Assembly (NCBI GenBank): GCA_030635865.1
Contig: DAOVYA010000101.1
Span: 1-6,063 of the forward strand
Length of the DNA: 6,063 nucleotides
Origin: Gammaproteobacteria bacterium
Lineage (GTDB): Bacteria > Pseudomonadota > Gammaproteobacteria > UBA9214
Direction: 5' to 3'
Shown here: positions 1 through 6,059 of the stretch, piece by piece
Layout: each line of letters begins with the position of its first letter
How positions within the stretch are numbered: position 1 is the stretch's first letter
The notes under the pieces: model-generated
What the model was told of the DNA's origin: nothing
The model's database searches: none
Seen by the model: only the letters and a program-made list of their open reading frames with translations
Made by a program: the position numbers and the translations under genes

Positions 1-111
1 CTGGGCATTGTTTACAAATTCTACAAGAAGTTTTCTGTGCGGGTAAAAGGTACTTTCTATAGCGATGACAGTGAAAGTGAATTGTTCGCCGGTGTGCGGC
101 TGAATCTCTGA
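1..111 (+). CDS. 3' end of a probable outer-membrane beta-barrel protein (partial)
   Basis: Frame 1 is open from the first base and ends in TGA at 109-111, giving 36 C-terminal residues; the start lies outside the window. The peptide alternates polar and hydrophobic residues in two stretches (VRVKGTFYS and ELFAGVRLNL), separated by an acidic turn (SDDSESE). This is the pattern of two antiparallel strands closing a beta-barrel. The final strand ends in Leu rather than the Phe usual for outer-membrane proteins, which is tolerated in the family. The strong terminator 21 bases after the stop supports a genuine gene end. The call as an outer-membrane protein is inference from strand pattern only; I do not recognise the family, and a soluble beta-rich protein is also possible. 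Confidence 0.6.
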   Translation: MGIVYKFYKKFSVRVKGTFYSDDSESELFAGVRLNL

Positions 112-132
112 TCCGCTCTCCAGGAACATTAT

Positions 133-162
133 AAAAAAACCCGCCGGAAGGCGGGTTTTTTT
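133..162. terminator. Bidirectional rho-independent terminator between convergent genes
   Basis: A perfect 6-bp GC stem, CCCGCC (140-145) with GGCGGG (150-155), closes a GGAA loop. It is flanked by seven A (133-139) on the left and seven T (156-162) on the right. The T tract serves the rightward gene ending at 111, and the A tract reads as a T tract for the leftward exporter gene whose stop is at 165-167. The A and T runs can also pair, extending the hairpin. The position between two converging stop codons fits a shared terminator. Confidence 0.93.
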
Positions 163-164
163 GC

Positions 165-1967
165 CTACAGGCCTGTGCCCAGTTCCTGCCGCGATTCTTC
201 CTGCTGTAGTTTCCAGAGGTGCGCATAGCTGCCGTTCTTCTTGAGCAGTTGCTGGTGCCTGCCATCTTCGATAATACGGCCCGCCTCCAGGACGAGGATG
301 TTATCGGCATCGATAATGGTTGAAAGCCGATGCGCGATAACCAGTGTAGTGTGGTGGGCGGCGACCTCTCGCAGGGCGACAAGGATGTTCTGTTCTGAAT
401 GTGAGTCCAGGCTTGATGTTGCTTCATCGAACACCAGTATGCGCGGGTTTTTCAGGATGGCGCGCGCAATGGCGACCCGCTGTTTTTCACCGCCGGACAG
501 TTTTAGTCCGCGTTCTCCAACGATAGTGTCGTAACCTTGTGGCAGCCCGGTAATAAAGCTGTGTATGTTGGCCAGTCGGGCGGCGTTCTCGATTTGTGCG
601 CGTGTAGCTGCCGGTTGTGCGTAGGCAATGTTGTAAAACAGGGATTCGTTGAACAGTACGGTATCCTGGGGCACGATGCCGATGGTCTGTCGCAGGCTTT
701 TCTGCGTGACCTGGCTGATGTCCTGCCCGTTAATGAGAATCCTTCCTTCCGCAACATCGTAAAAACGGTACAGCAGGCGGACAAGTGTGGATTTACCGGC
801 ACCACTGGGGCCGACAACAGCCACCTTGTGGCCCGGGGGGATTGTAAAATTGATGTTGTGCAGGATCGGTCGATCTGCATCATAAGCGAATGAAACATGC
901 TCAAAGCGTACCTCGGCGTTATCTGTCACCAGGTCCCGGGCGCCGGGGTGGTCGACGATTTCGGGTTCCTGCTCAAGCACATCGAACATCAGGCGCATAT
1001 CGGCAAGCGCATGTTTCAGCTGGCTGTAGACGATGCCCAGAAAATTCAGGGGAATAAACAGTTGCAACAGGAATGCATTGACAAGCACCAGGTCGCCCAG
1101 CGTCATGGTGCCTGCGACCACGCCCTGTGCTGCCAGGATCATCATCAAGGTAACAGCGGCCGCGATAATGGCGGCCTGTCCGAAGTTCAGGGCAGCCAGG
1201 GAGGTCTGGCTCTTTATTGCGGAGCTTTCCCAGTCATGCAGGCTTTCGTTGTAACGCTGTAATTCGTGCTGTTCGTTGCCAAAGTATTTTACCGTTTCAT
1301 AGTTCAGCAGGCTGTCAATCGCCTGGGTGTTTGCTTTCGAGTCATGTGCATTCATTGCGACCCTGTATTTCATGCGCCATTCGGTCACCTTCATGGTAAA
1401 GACGATATAGATACTTACCGAGACGAATGTAATCATTGCAAACAGGGCGTCATATTTCACAAGCAGGATACCGGCGATCAGGCTGATTTCCACCAGCGTG
1501 GGCAGGATGCTGAAAACCATGTAATTCATCAGCGAACTGACACTGCGGGTGCCACGGTCGATGTCGCGCGACAGGCCGCCGGTTTTTCGTTCCAGGTGAA
1601 AACGCAGCGAAAGTTTGTGCAGGTGCTCCAGGACCTTGATGGAAACGCTGCGCATCGCGCCGTGCCGGACTTGCGCAAACACCGCGTCACGCAGTTCGTT
1701 GAACAGTGAACTGGCCAGTTTCAGGAGGCCGTACAGGAGCAACAGGGTCAGCGGCAAGGTAACCAATACATCGGATTTGATATCGAAGTTGTCAACAATT
1801 TCTTTCAGTACCAGGGGGATACCAACATTGGCAACCTTGGCCAGCACCAGGCATGCCAGGGCAAGCAGCACCCGGCCCCGGTACATCCATAAAAATGGCG
1901 CGAGGGATTGCAGTGTTCTCAGGTCGTTCCCATCCTGCTCGGGCAGGGTGACAGGTCGTGTGTGCAT
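165..1967 (-). CDS. Atm1/HMT1-type ABC exporter (fused permease and ATPase, half transporter)
   Basis: This 600-residue protein has one membrane domain followed by one ATPase domain, so it should work as a homodimer in the inner membrane. Likely membrane helices lie near residues 33-55, 68-90, 148-170, 173-193, 262-282 and 293-315. The ATPase shows the A-loop Tyr362, Walker A GPSGAGKST (386-394), Q-loop Gln434, signature LSGGEKQR (490-497), Walker B ILVFDE (510-515), D-loop SSLD (518-521) and H-loop His546, all intact. Family marks of Atm1/ABCB7/HMT1 are LLNYETVKYFGNE (220-232), IPLNFLG (305-311) and the RMKYR segment (198-202), whose arginines correspond by position to the glutathione-binding region of bacterial Atm1. 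Known members export glutathione-linked persulfide or metal-thiol compounds; the exact cargo here is not visible. Length is normal for the family. ATG 1965-1967 is the only reasonable start: no other ATG, GTG or TTG in this frame lies within about 50 bases upstream, and the next Met is residue 28. No clear Shine-Dalgarno is seen. Confidence 0.93.
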   Translation of the reverse strand: MHTRPVTLPEQDGNDLRTLQSLAPFLWMYRGRVLLALACLVLAKVANVGIPLVLKEIVDNFDIKSDVLVTLPLTLLLLYGLLKLASSLFNELRDAVFAQVRHGAMRSVSIKVLEHLHKLSLRFHLERKTGGLSRDIDRGTRSVSSLMNYMVFSILPTLVEISLIAGILLVKYDALFAMITFVSVSIYIVFTMKVTEWRMKYRVAMNAHDSKANTQAIDSLLNYETVKYFGNEQHELQRYNESLHDWESSAIKSQTSLAALNFGQAAIIAAAVTLMMILAAQGVVAGTMTLGDLVLVNAFLLQLFIPLNFLGIVYSQLKHALADMRLMFDVLEQEPEIVDHPGARDLVTDNAEVRFEHVSFAYDADRPILHNINFTIPPGHKVAVVGPSGAGKSTLVRLLYRFYDVAEGRILINGQDISQVTQKSLRQTIGIVPQDTVLFNESLFYNIAYAQPAATRAQIENAARLANIHSFITGLPQGYDTIVGERGLKLSGGEKQRVAIARAILKNPRILVFDEATSSLDSHSEQNILVALREVAAHHTTLVIAHRLSTIIDADNILVLEAGRIIEDGRHQQLLKKNGSYAHLWKLQQEESRQELGTGL

Positions 1968-2160
1968 TGGTATGTATGCGAGCCATGCTTGAAATCGGCT
2001 GGTATTGTCACAGAATAAACCATGCCGTGAAACCCCGGAAACCGGAACGCTGGATCACTTTTTCAGGTGTTTTTGGCTATCACCCGGCATCCTGTGGCCT
2101 GTATAATGCGCGCTTTGTGTTTTTGGTTCGGGTGCTGATACCTGATAATGGATTCTCGCT
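1968..2160. promoter_or_regulatory. Divergent intergenic control region (exporter leftward, fmdB rightward)
   Basis: These 193 bases separate the starts of two genes that read away from each other, so both promoters should lie here. The only strong element I see is the TATAAT at 2102-2107 facing fmdB (listed separately). On the minus strand, TTCACG and GACAAT spaced 16 bases apart within about 2004-2031 form a weak candidate promoter for the exporter. A 10-base direct repeat GTGTTTTTGG occurs at 2067-2076 and 2117-2126, exactly 50 bases apart, one copy on each side of the TATAAT. No known operator was recognised. Confidence 0.5.
2102..2107 (+). promoter_or_regulatory. Candidate -10 element for the fmdB-aspS unit
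   Basis: A perfect TATAAT hexamer is followed by GCGCGC, which would place the transcript start near 2113-2115 and leave a leader of about 46 bases before the fmdB ATG. There is no good -35 at 16-18 bases: the sequence there reads around ATCACC. The nearest TTG-type hexamer, TTGGCT at 2073-2078, is 23 bases away, too far. The hexamer match is exact but the promoter call remains provisional. Confidence 0.5.
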
Positions 2161-2466
2161 ATGCCGATTTATGAATACAAGTGTGATGCCTGCGGTCATA
2201 TTTTTGATACCTTGCAAAAGATAAGTGAATCACCACTGACTGAATGTCCGGTGTGTGGCAAGGATGCACTCAAAAAGCTGGTTTCATCGCCTGCGTTTCG
2301 GCTCAAGGGCGGTGGCTGGTATGAAACCGATTTCAAAACGGGTGACAAGAAAAATGTTGCCCGGTCTGACAAGAAAGAAACGACAGACAAGAAAAAAACG
2401 AAGTCAGACAAGGCCACCACTTCAGGTGGTACTTCGCAGGTCAAGAAACCGGCTGGTTCCGGCTGA
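2161..2466 (+). CDS. FmdB-family zinc-ribbon protein
   Basis: The 101-residue protein opens with MPIYEYKCDACG, the hallmark start of the FmdB/putative regulatory zinc-ribbon family. Four cysteines in two CxxC knuckles (Cys8/Cys11 and Cys29/Cys32) should bind one zinc ion. The conserved core runs to about residue 55. The rest is a lysine-rich, low-complexity tail with DKK repeated at residues 62, 70 and 76 and DK at 83, probably disordered and able to contact nucleic acid (inference). The family is named from formamidase/amidase regulators, but its molecular role is poorly defined, and in many proteobacteria it sits directly upstream of aspS, as here. The ribosome binding site is weak (TGGA at 2149-2152). 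The start is fixed by the conserved N-terminus. The gap to aspS is 68 bases on the same strand, suggesting co-transcription. Confidence 0.9.
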   Translation: MPIYEYKCDACGHIFDTLQKISESPLTECPVCGKDALKKLVSSPAFRLKGGGWYETDFKTGDKKNVARSDKKETTDKKKTKSDKATTSGGTSQVKKPAGSG

Positions 2467-2495
2467 TATTGCACCGGTTGTGATGAGCCCTTACT

Positions 2496-2511
2496 ATCGC
2501 GCGCTCGCGAT
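2496..2511 (+). other. Short GC-rich inverted repeat between fmdB and aspS
   Basis: ATCGCG (2496-2501) and CGCGAT (2506-2511) form a perfect 6-bp stem around a CGCT loop, in the 68-base gap between the fmdB stop and the aspS ATG. Only three T follow the stem, and the leader then reads AACTGTTACC, so this is not a convincing terminator. It could be an mRNA hairpin that tunes aspS expression or protects the upstream message, or chance in a GC-rich stretch. Confidence 0.35.
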
Positions 2512-2522
2512 TTAACTGTTAC

Positions 2523-2526
2523 CGGA
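2523..2526 (+). promoter_or_regulatory. Weak ribosome binding site of aspS
   Basis: CGGA lies eight bases before the aspS ATG at 2535. It is short but well placed. The surrounding leader (TTACCGGATTATTAAT) is AT-rich and should be open, which may compensate for the weak pairing. Confidence 0.45.
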
Positions 2527-2534
2527 TTATTAAT

Positions 2535-4316
2535 ATGCGCAGTCTCTACTGTGGTGAAGTGAACGAATCCCATCTCGACCAGGAGGTCACGCTATGTGGC
2601 TGGGCGCACCGTCGGCGCGATCATGGCGGGGTGATTTTTGTGGACCTGCGTGATCACAAGGGACTGGTACAGGTCGTCTTTGATCCGGATACCGAAGCAA
2701 CCTTCGCGACTGCCGAGCGCGTTCGTAATGAATTCGTGCTGCAGGTCAAGGGGCGCGTCAGGCGCCGTCCCGAGGGCACGGTCAACCTGGATATGCCGAC
2801 CGGCCAGGTAGAAGTGCTGGGTAAGGAGCTGAATGTATTAAACACCGCGGAAACACCGCCGTTCCAGCTGGATGACAAGGATGTTCATGAAGAGACCCGG
2901 TTGCGGTATCGCTATATTGATTTGCGGCGTCCTGAAATGCAGCAGCGGCTGCGCTTGCGCGCGCGCATCACCCACTGCCTGCGTACCTTTCTCGATGCAC
3001 AGGGCTTCATTGATATCGAAACCCCGCTGCTGACACGCTCCACGCCGGAAGGTGCGCGTGACTACCTGGTTCCAAGCCGGACACACCCCGGAGAATTTTT
3101 TGCTTTGCCACAATCACCACAGTTGTTTAAACAGTTGCTGATGATGAGTGGCATGGATCGTTACTACCAGATTGCGCGCTGTTTCCGCGATGAAGACCTG
3201 CGTGCCGACCGGCAGCCCGAGTTTACCCAACTGGATATTGAGACCTCGTTCATGAACGAGGACGAAATCATGGGCATGACGGAAACCATGGTGCGCGAGC
3301 TGTTCAGGGACGTACTTGCCGTGGACCTGCCGGACCCCTTTCCGCGTATGAGCTACGCTGAAAGCGTGCACCGTTTTGGTACCGATCGTCCGGATTTGCG
3401 CAACCCGCTGGAACTGGTTGACCTGGGTGATGTCATGCAGGCGGTGGAATTCAAGGTGTTTTCCGGCCCGGCCAATGATCCCGGTGGACGGGTGGCGGCC
3501 CTGCGGGTCCCGGGCGGCAGTGACCTGAGCCGCAAGAATATCGATGAATATACAAAGTATGTCAGTAAATACGGTGCGCGCGGCCTGGCCTATATAAAGG
3601 TCAATGATGTGGCCGCGGGCCTGGATGGCCTGCAATCGCCGATATTGAAATTCCTGCCGGAAGACGTGGTCGAGGCGATCGTTACACGTACCGGCGTTGC
3701 AGACGGTGACCTGATTTTCTTTGGCGCAGACAGGGCCAGCGTTGTAAACGAGTCACTGGGCGCACTACGGGTCAGGCTGGGGATTGATCGCGGTTTGCTG
3801 GAAGGCGAATGGAAACCGGTGTGGGTAGTCGACTTTCCGATGTTCGAACGCGACGAAAAGGCCGGCCGCTGGATGGCCCTGCACCATCCCTTTACTGCGC
3901 CAAACATCGATGATCCTGAAGTACTTGCAGAAAACCCGGGCACCAGTTTGTCGCGTGCCTATGACATGGTGTTGAATGGCACTGAACTGGGTGGCGGCTC
4001 GATCCGTATTCATTCAACTGAAATGCAGGAGACCGTACTGAAGCTGCTCGGTATCGGTCATGAAGAGGCGCGTGAAAAATTCGGCTTCCTGCTGGATGCA
4101 CTTAAACATGGATGCCCGCCACACGGTGGTCTTGCATTCGGGCTTGACCGGCTGGTGATGTTGATGACCGGCGCATCATCGATTCGCGAGGTCATGGCCT
4201 TTCCAAAGACACAGACAGCGGCATGTCCGCTGACCGACGCCCCGTCTACGGTGGTAACCGGCCAGTTGATTGAGCTCGGTATTCATCTGCGTAAACCGCC
4301 CGAAGTCGACACCTGA
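2535..4316 (+). CDS. aspS: Aspartyl-tRNA synthetase, bacterial type, probably non-discriminating
   Basis: This cytoplasmic class II synthetase attaches aspartate to tRNA. At 593 residues it has the usual bacterial length and all parts. An OB-fold anticodon-binding domain covers about 1-105. The catalytic core begins near 125 and has the flipping loop TRSTPEG (167-173), the QSPQLFKQ segment (193-200) and motif 2 [20 protein letters not shown] (215-234). A bacterial insertion (GAD) domain lies at about 290-415. Motif 3 GLAFGLDR (532-539) ends in the ATP-binding Arg539. In the anticodon domain, RRRDHGG carries His30 and RPEG carries Gly81. These match the His/Gly pair of non-discriminating enzymes such as that of Pseudomonas aeruginosa; E. 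coli, which discriminates, has Leu and Lys there. Such enzymes also make Asp-tRNA(Asn), which GatCAB converts to Asn-tRNA(Asn). The aspS identity is very secure; relaxed specificity is inference from two positions. Confidence 0.98.
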   Translation: MRSLYCGEVNESHLDQEVTLCGWAHRRRDHGGVIFVDLRDHKGLVQVVFDPDTEATFATAERVRNEFVLQVKGRVRRRPEGTVNLDMPTGQVEVLGKELNVLNTAETPPFQLDDKDVHEETRLRYRYIDLRRPEMQQRLRLRARITHCLRTFLDAQGFIDIETPLLTRSTPEGARDYLVPSRTHPGEFFALPQSPQLFKQLLMMSGMDRYYQIARCFRDEDLRADRQPEFTQLDIETSFMNEDEIMGMTETMVRELFRDVLAVDLPDPFPRMSYAESVHRFGTDRPDLRNPLELVDLGDVMQAVEFKVFSGPANDPGGRVAALRVPGGSDLSRKNIDEYTKYVSKYGARGLAYIKVNDVAAGLDGLQSPILKFLPEDVVEAIVTRTGVADGDLIFFGADRASVVNESLGALRVRLGIDRGLLEGEWKPVWVVDFPMFERDEKAGRWMALHHPFTAPNIDDPEVLAENPGTSLSRAYDMVLNGTELGGGSIRIHSTEMQETVLKLLGIGHEEAREKFGFLLDALKHGCPPHGGLAFGLDRLVMLMTGASSIREVMAFPKTQTAACPLTDAPSTVVTGQLIELGIHLRKPPEVDT

Positions 4317-4388
4317 ACCCGACAGGCTCCAGGGTACCTTCACTCCGGAGGCATTCCATACGGGGCATCCGACCCTGCACTATAGCTG

Positions 4389-5015
4389 ATGTCTGAAACC
4401 GTCGTATTGCTGCATGGTATCTGGATGCCCGCACTGGTGATGGGCTTGCTCGCCCCGCGCTTGCGGCGCTGCGGTTACCGGGTAGCCGTGTTTGGCTATC
4501 ATTCGCTGACTCAAACGCTTGAAAACAATGCAGCGCAACTGGCCGGGTTTATCCGTGAGCAGGGCGATGCAAAGATCCACCTGGTGGGCCACAGTCTCGG
4601 TGGCCTGGTCATCATGCAGGCCCTGCAGGCAACCCCCGGGCTTGTTAATGGACGCATCGTGCTGCTCGGCAGCCCGGTGCAGGGCAGTGTGGTGGCACGG
4701 AGCCTGTACCGTTACCGCGGTTTTCGCTGGGTGCTCGGACGCAACGCCGGTCGCGGTTTGCTGGAGGGTGTCCCGGCCTGGCGGGGCCATTTGCCGCTTG
4801 GCGTGATTGCCGGTAACCGGCCGATGGGTTTTGGACGGCTCACCGGTTGCCTGGCGGGTGAGAATGACGGGACCGTTACGGTTGCCGAGACACGGCTGGA
4901 TAATGCCACCGGGTCTATACAGGTGCATGCCACCCACACGGGACTGATGTTTTCCCGGGAGGTTGCCTTTGAGGTTTGCAGGTTTCTGAAGGACGGGTTT
5001 TTCAGCCGCAGCTGA
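4389..5015 (+). CDS. Small alpha/beta-fold hydrolase (lipase/esterase-like)
   Basis: The 208-residue protein starts with a beta strand and an oxyanion-hole motif, VVLLHGIW (5-12). It then shows the nucleophile elbow GHSLGG (67-72) with Ser69. Asp160, in GENDGTV (157-163), is the likely acid. His183, in ATHTGLM (181-187), is the likely catalytic base, with His180 a less likely choice. The triad thus appears complete. The order and compact size resemble small PGAP1/lipase-like hydrolases that act on ester bonds; the substrate cannot be read from the sequence. No signal peptide is evident, so it is probably cytosolic. The start is fixed: an in-frame TAG at 4383-4385 prevents extension, and the HG motif at residues 9-10 excludes the next Met at 12. 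No clear Shine-Dalgarno precedes it. It lies 72 bases after aspS and 60 before yebC on the same strand. Confidence 0.85.
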   Translation: MSETVVLLHGIWMPALVMGLLAPRLRRCGYRVAVFGYHSLTQTLENNAAQLAGFIREQGDAKIHLVGHSLGGLVIMQALQATPGLVNGRIVLLGSPVQGSVVARSLYRYRGFRWVLGRNAGRGLLEGVPAWRGHLPLGVIAGNRPMGFGRLTGCLAGENDGTVTVAETRLDNATGSIQVHATHTGLMFSREVAFEVCRFLKDGFFSRS

Positions 5016-5029
5016 GGTGATTTACAGAT

Positions 5030-5049
5030 CCTGCATGCTAAACTGCAGG
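5030..5049 (+). other. Inverted repeat with possible extended -10 upstream of yebC
   Basis: CCTGCA (5030-5035) and TGCAGG (5044-5049) form a perfect 6-bp inverted repeat with an 8-base loop in the hydrolase-yebC gap. The loop and right arm include TGCTAAACT (5036-5044), which resembles an extended -10 (TGN plus TAAACT, 4 of 6 matches to TATAAT). A TTTACA at 5021-5026 looks like a -35 but is only 12 bases away, too close. It could be a weak yebC promoter, a protein binding site, or a leader hairpin. Confidence 0.25.
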
Positions 5050-5062
5050 CACTCTGAATGAC

Positions 5063-5068
5063 GAGGTG
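5063..5068 (+). promoter_or_regulatory. Ribosome binding site of yebC
   Basis: GAGGTG ends seven bases before the ATG at 5076. It is the strongest Shine-Dalgarno among the complete genes of this window and agrees with the conserved MAGH N-terminus of the product. Confidence 0.8.
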
Positions 5069-5075
5069 ATCGACG

Positions 5076-5822
5076 ATGGCAGGACACACTAAGTGGGCAA
5101 ATATACAACACCGGAAAAATGCCCAGGATGCCAAGCGTGGCAAGCTGTTTACCAAACTAATCCGTGAAATAACGGTCGCTGCAAGAATGGGTGATCCGGA
5201 CCCGGCATCCAATCCACGGCTGCGCATGGCCGTGGACAAGGCGCTTGGCGGTAACATGACAAAGGACACCATTGACCGCGCAATCAAACGGGGTTCAGGT
5301 GCCCAGGACGGTGATAACTATGAGGAAGTACGCTACGAGGGTTATGGCCCGGGTGGCGTCGCCGTGATGGTGGATTGTGTCACCGATAACCGTAATCGTA
5401 CCGTGGCCGAGGTGCGTCATGCCTTCACCAAGGCCGGTGGCAACCTGGGTACGGACGGTTCGGTCGCCTACCAGTTCAACAAGAGCGGGATACTGAGTTA
5501 TCCAGTGGGCAGTGATGAAGACCGGATTATTGAAGCGGCACTGGAGGCCGGTGCGGAGGATGTCCTGAGTAATGATGATGGTTCTGTGGATGTGCTGACA
5601 GAGCCGGACCAGTTTATGGATATCAAGGAAGCCATGGTGGCGGCAGACCTGGAACCCGAACATGCCGAGGTCACCATGCGCGCAGACAATACCTCGCCGC
5701 TTGAACTGAAAGATGCCGAGAAGATGATTCGCCTGCTGGAACGCCTGGAAGACCTGGATGATGTCCAGAATGTGTATTCCAATGCAGATATTTCCGAAGA
5801 GATCCTGAAACAACTGGCCTAG
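5076..5822 (+). CDS. yebC: YebC/TACO1-family translation and transcription regulator
   Basis: The 248-residue protein matches the YebC/PmpR/TACO1 family over its full length (E. coli YebC is about 246). Marks are [14 protein letters not shown] (1-14), YEGYGPGG (87-94), TDNRNRT (103-109), GSVAYQF (128-134), ALEAGAEDV (155-163) and [13 protein letters not shown] (224-236). The family has a basic N-terminal helical domain and acidic alpha/beta domains 2 and 3. Members have been described as DNA-binding regulators (PmpR in Pseudomonas) and, for the mitochondrial TACO1 and more recent bacterial work, as ribosome-linked factors that help translate difficult sequences such as polyproline. Which role applies here cannot be told from sequence. 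In gammaproteobacteria yebC usually precedes ruvC, and a gene start follows at 6060. Start and ribosome binding site are clear; nothing is missing. Confidence 0.97.
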   Translation: MAGHTKWANIQHRKNAQDAKRGKLFTKLIREITVAARMGDPDPASNPRLRMAVDKALGGNMTKDTIDRAIKRGSGAQDGDNYEEVRYEGYGPGGVAVMVDCVTDNRNRTVAEVRHAFTKAGGNLGTDGSVAYQFNKSGILSYPVGSDEDRIIEAALEAGAEDVLSNDDGSVDVLTEPDQFMDIKEAMVAADLEPEHAEVTMRADNTSPLELKDAEKMIRLLERLEDLDDVQNVYSNADISEEILKQLA

Positions 5823-5840
5823 GGAAACTCTGGTTTATAC

Positions 5841-5867
5841 GTCTTTGCGAGGAACGAAGTGACGTGG
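5841..5867 (+). repeat. Repeat copy A (left-arm type, degenerate)
   Basis: This 27-base segment matches 5881-5907 at 25 of 27 positions, the differences being T for A at 5844 and T for C at 5865. It starts exactly 40 bases before copy B. The arm does not continue into the GCGGCAATCTC end seen in copy B; instead it fades into ACAAGCAACACCC. It lacks its own full partner arm nearby, so it is probably a decayed or partial copy of the palindromic element beside it. Confidence 0.85.
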
Positions 5868-5877
5868 ACAAGCAACA

Positions 5878-5968
5878 CCCGTCATTGCGAGGAACGAAGT
5901 GACGCGGCAATCTCCTGAATCTGGCAGCGGACTTGCTGAGATTGCCGCGCTTCGCTCGCAATGACGGG
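5878..5968. repeat. Large imperfect palindrome (REP/MITE-like repeat element)
   Basis: The 91-base element is an inverted repeat. The outer arms CCCGTCATTGCGAG (5878-5891) and CTCGCAATGACGGG (5955-5968) pair over 14 bases. The inner arms CGCGGCAATCTC (5903-5914) and GAGATTGCCGCG (5938-5949) pair over 12. Between them, CGAAG (5895-5899) can pair with CTTCG (5950-5954), leaving three-base bulges GAA and TGA on the left. The apical loop is 23 bases (5915-5937). The core motif (GTCATTGCGAGGAACGAAG) is, from memory, a very common dispersed repeat in bacterial genomes, often mis-annotated as small proteins; I could not search to confirm this. It encodes no transposase. RNA from either strand would form a long hairpin, so it might also end or stabilise the yebC message, though no T tract follows. 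Confidence 0.9.
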
Positions 5969-6029
5969 AAATAGGCCACAATGACGGGGTAATGGGCCAA
6001 AATGGCAGGTGATGTGCTCGCAATGACGG
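5969..6029 (+). repeat. Array of degenerate right-arm half copies at about 20-21 bp spacing
   Basis: After the palindrome, its end motif AATGACGG (5960-5967) recurs at 5980-5987, as the diverged AATGGCAGG at 6001-6009, and again at 6022-6029. Starts are 20, 21 and 21 bases apart. The last copy keeps the longer form CTCGCAATGACGG (6017-6029). The two middle units also share a GGCCA(C/A)AATG core (5974-5983 and 5995-6004). The units carry no matching left arms. They look like end fragments duplicated in tandem by slippage, or several nested insertions that have decayed. Confidence 0.75.
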
Positions 6030-6046
6030 AATTACGTTAATTAATC

Positions 6047-6052
6047 AGAGGT
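6047..6052 (+). promoter_or_regulatory. Ribosome binding site for the gene starting at 6060
   Basis: AGAGGT lies seven bases before an ATG at 6060-6062, just beyond the repeat cluster. The AT-rich GTTAATTAATCAG before it (6036-6048) could hold a -10 but gives no clear hexamer pair. Confidence 0.6.
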
Positions 6053-6059
6053 TCCCTGG

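Noticed and set aside
897..1262. Plus-strand frames opposite the exporter (also 537-893, 1266-1709 and 1615-1992)
   Set aside because: The exporter protein has every ABC motif in the minus frame; these are shadows without recognisable content.
2148..2174. Eight-codon upstream frame (ATG 2148, TGA 2172-2174) overlapping the fmdB start
   Set aside because: No better ribosome binding site than fmdB itself, and no sign of an attenuation peptide; too short to support as a gene.
2389..2400. A7 run (2392-2398) in fmdB as a programmed frameshift site
   Set aside because: The in-frame arrangement (AAG AAA AAA ACG) is not the usual A AAA AAG slip site, and no downstream stimulator or meaningful extended product was seen.
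3114..3635. Antisense 173-residue frame inside aspS
   Set aside because: aspS is certain on the other strand, and the antisense product shows no family motif.
4343..4351. CTCCGGAG palindrome with GGAGG in the aspS-hydrolase gap, as an earlier ribosome binding site or terminator
   Set aside because: No usable start codon follows before the in-frame TAG at 4383-4385, and there is no T tract, so neither reading holds.
4380..4937. Antisense 185-residue frame over the hydrolase gene
   Set aside because: It lies almost wholly opposite a gene with a clear catalytic motif and has no recognisable domain; it is a by-product of GC-rich codon use.
4986..5005. CTGAA/TTCAG inverted repeat at the end of the hydrolase gene as a terminator
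   Set aside because: Five-bp AT-containing stem with a ten-base loop inside the coding region and no following T run.
5295..5813. Antisense 172-residue frame inside yebC
   Set aside because: Fully opposite a conserved gene, with no domain or ribosome binding site.
5671..6023. Minus-strand reading frames at 5671-6000 and 5835-6023 with peptides such as LRAKRGNL and RHCERSAAI
   Set aside because: They are translations of the palindromic repeat. Peptides of this kind recur in databases as spurious hypothetical proteins, to my recollection. The longer frame also overlaps the 3' end of yebC in antisense, and neither has a good ribosome binding site.
5878..6029. CRISPR array
   Set aside because: Units are short, degenerate and about 20 bases apart with no distinct unique spacers, and no cas gene is present.
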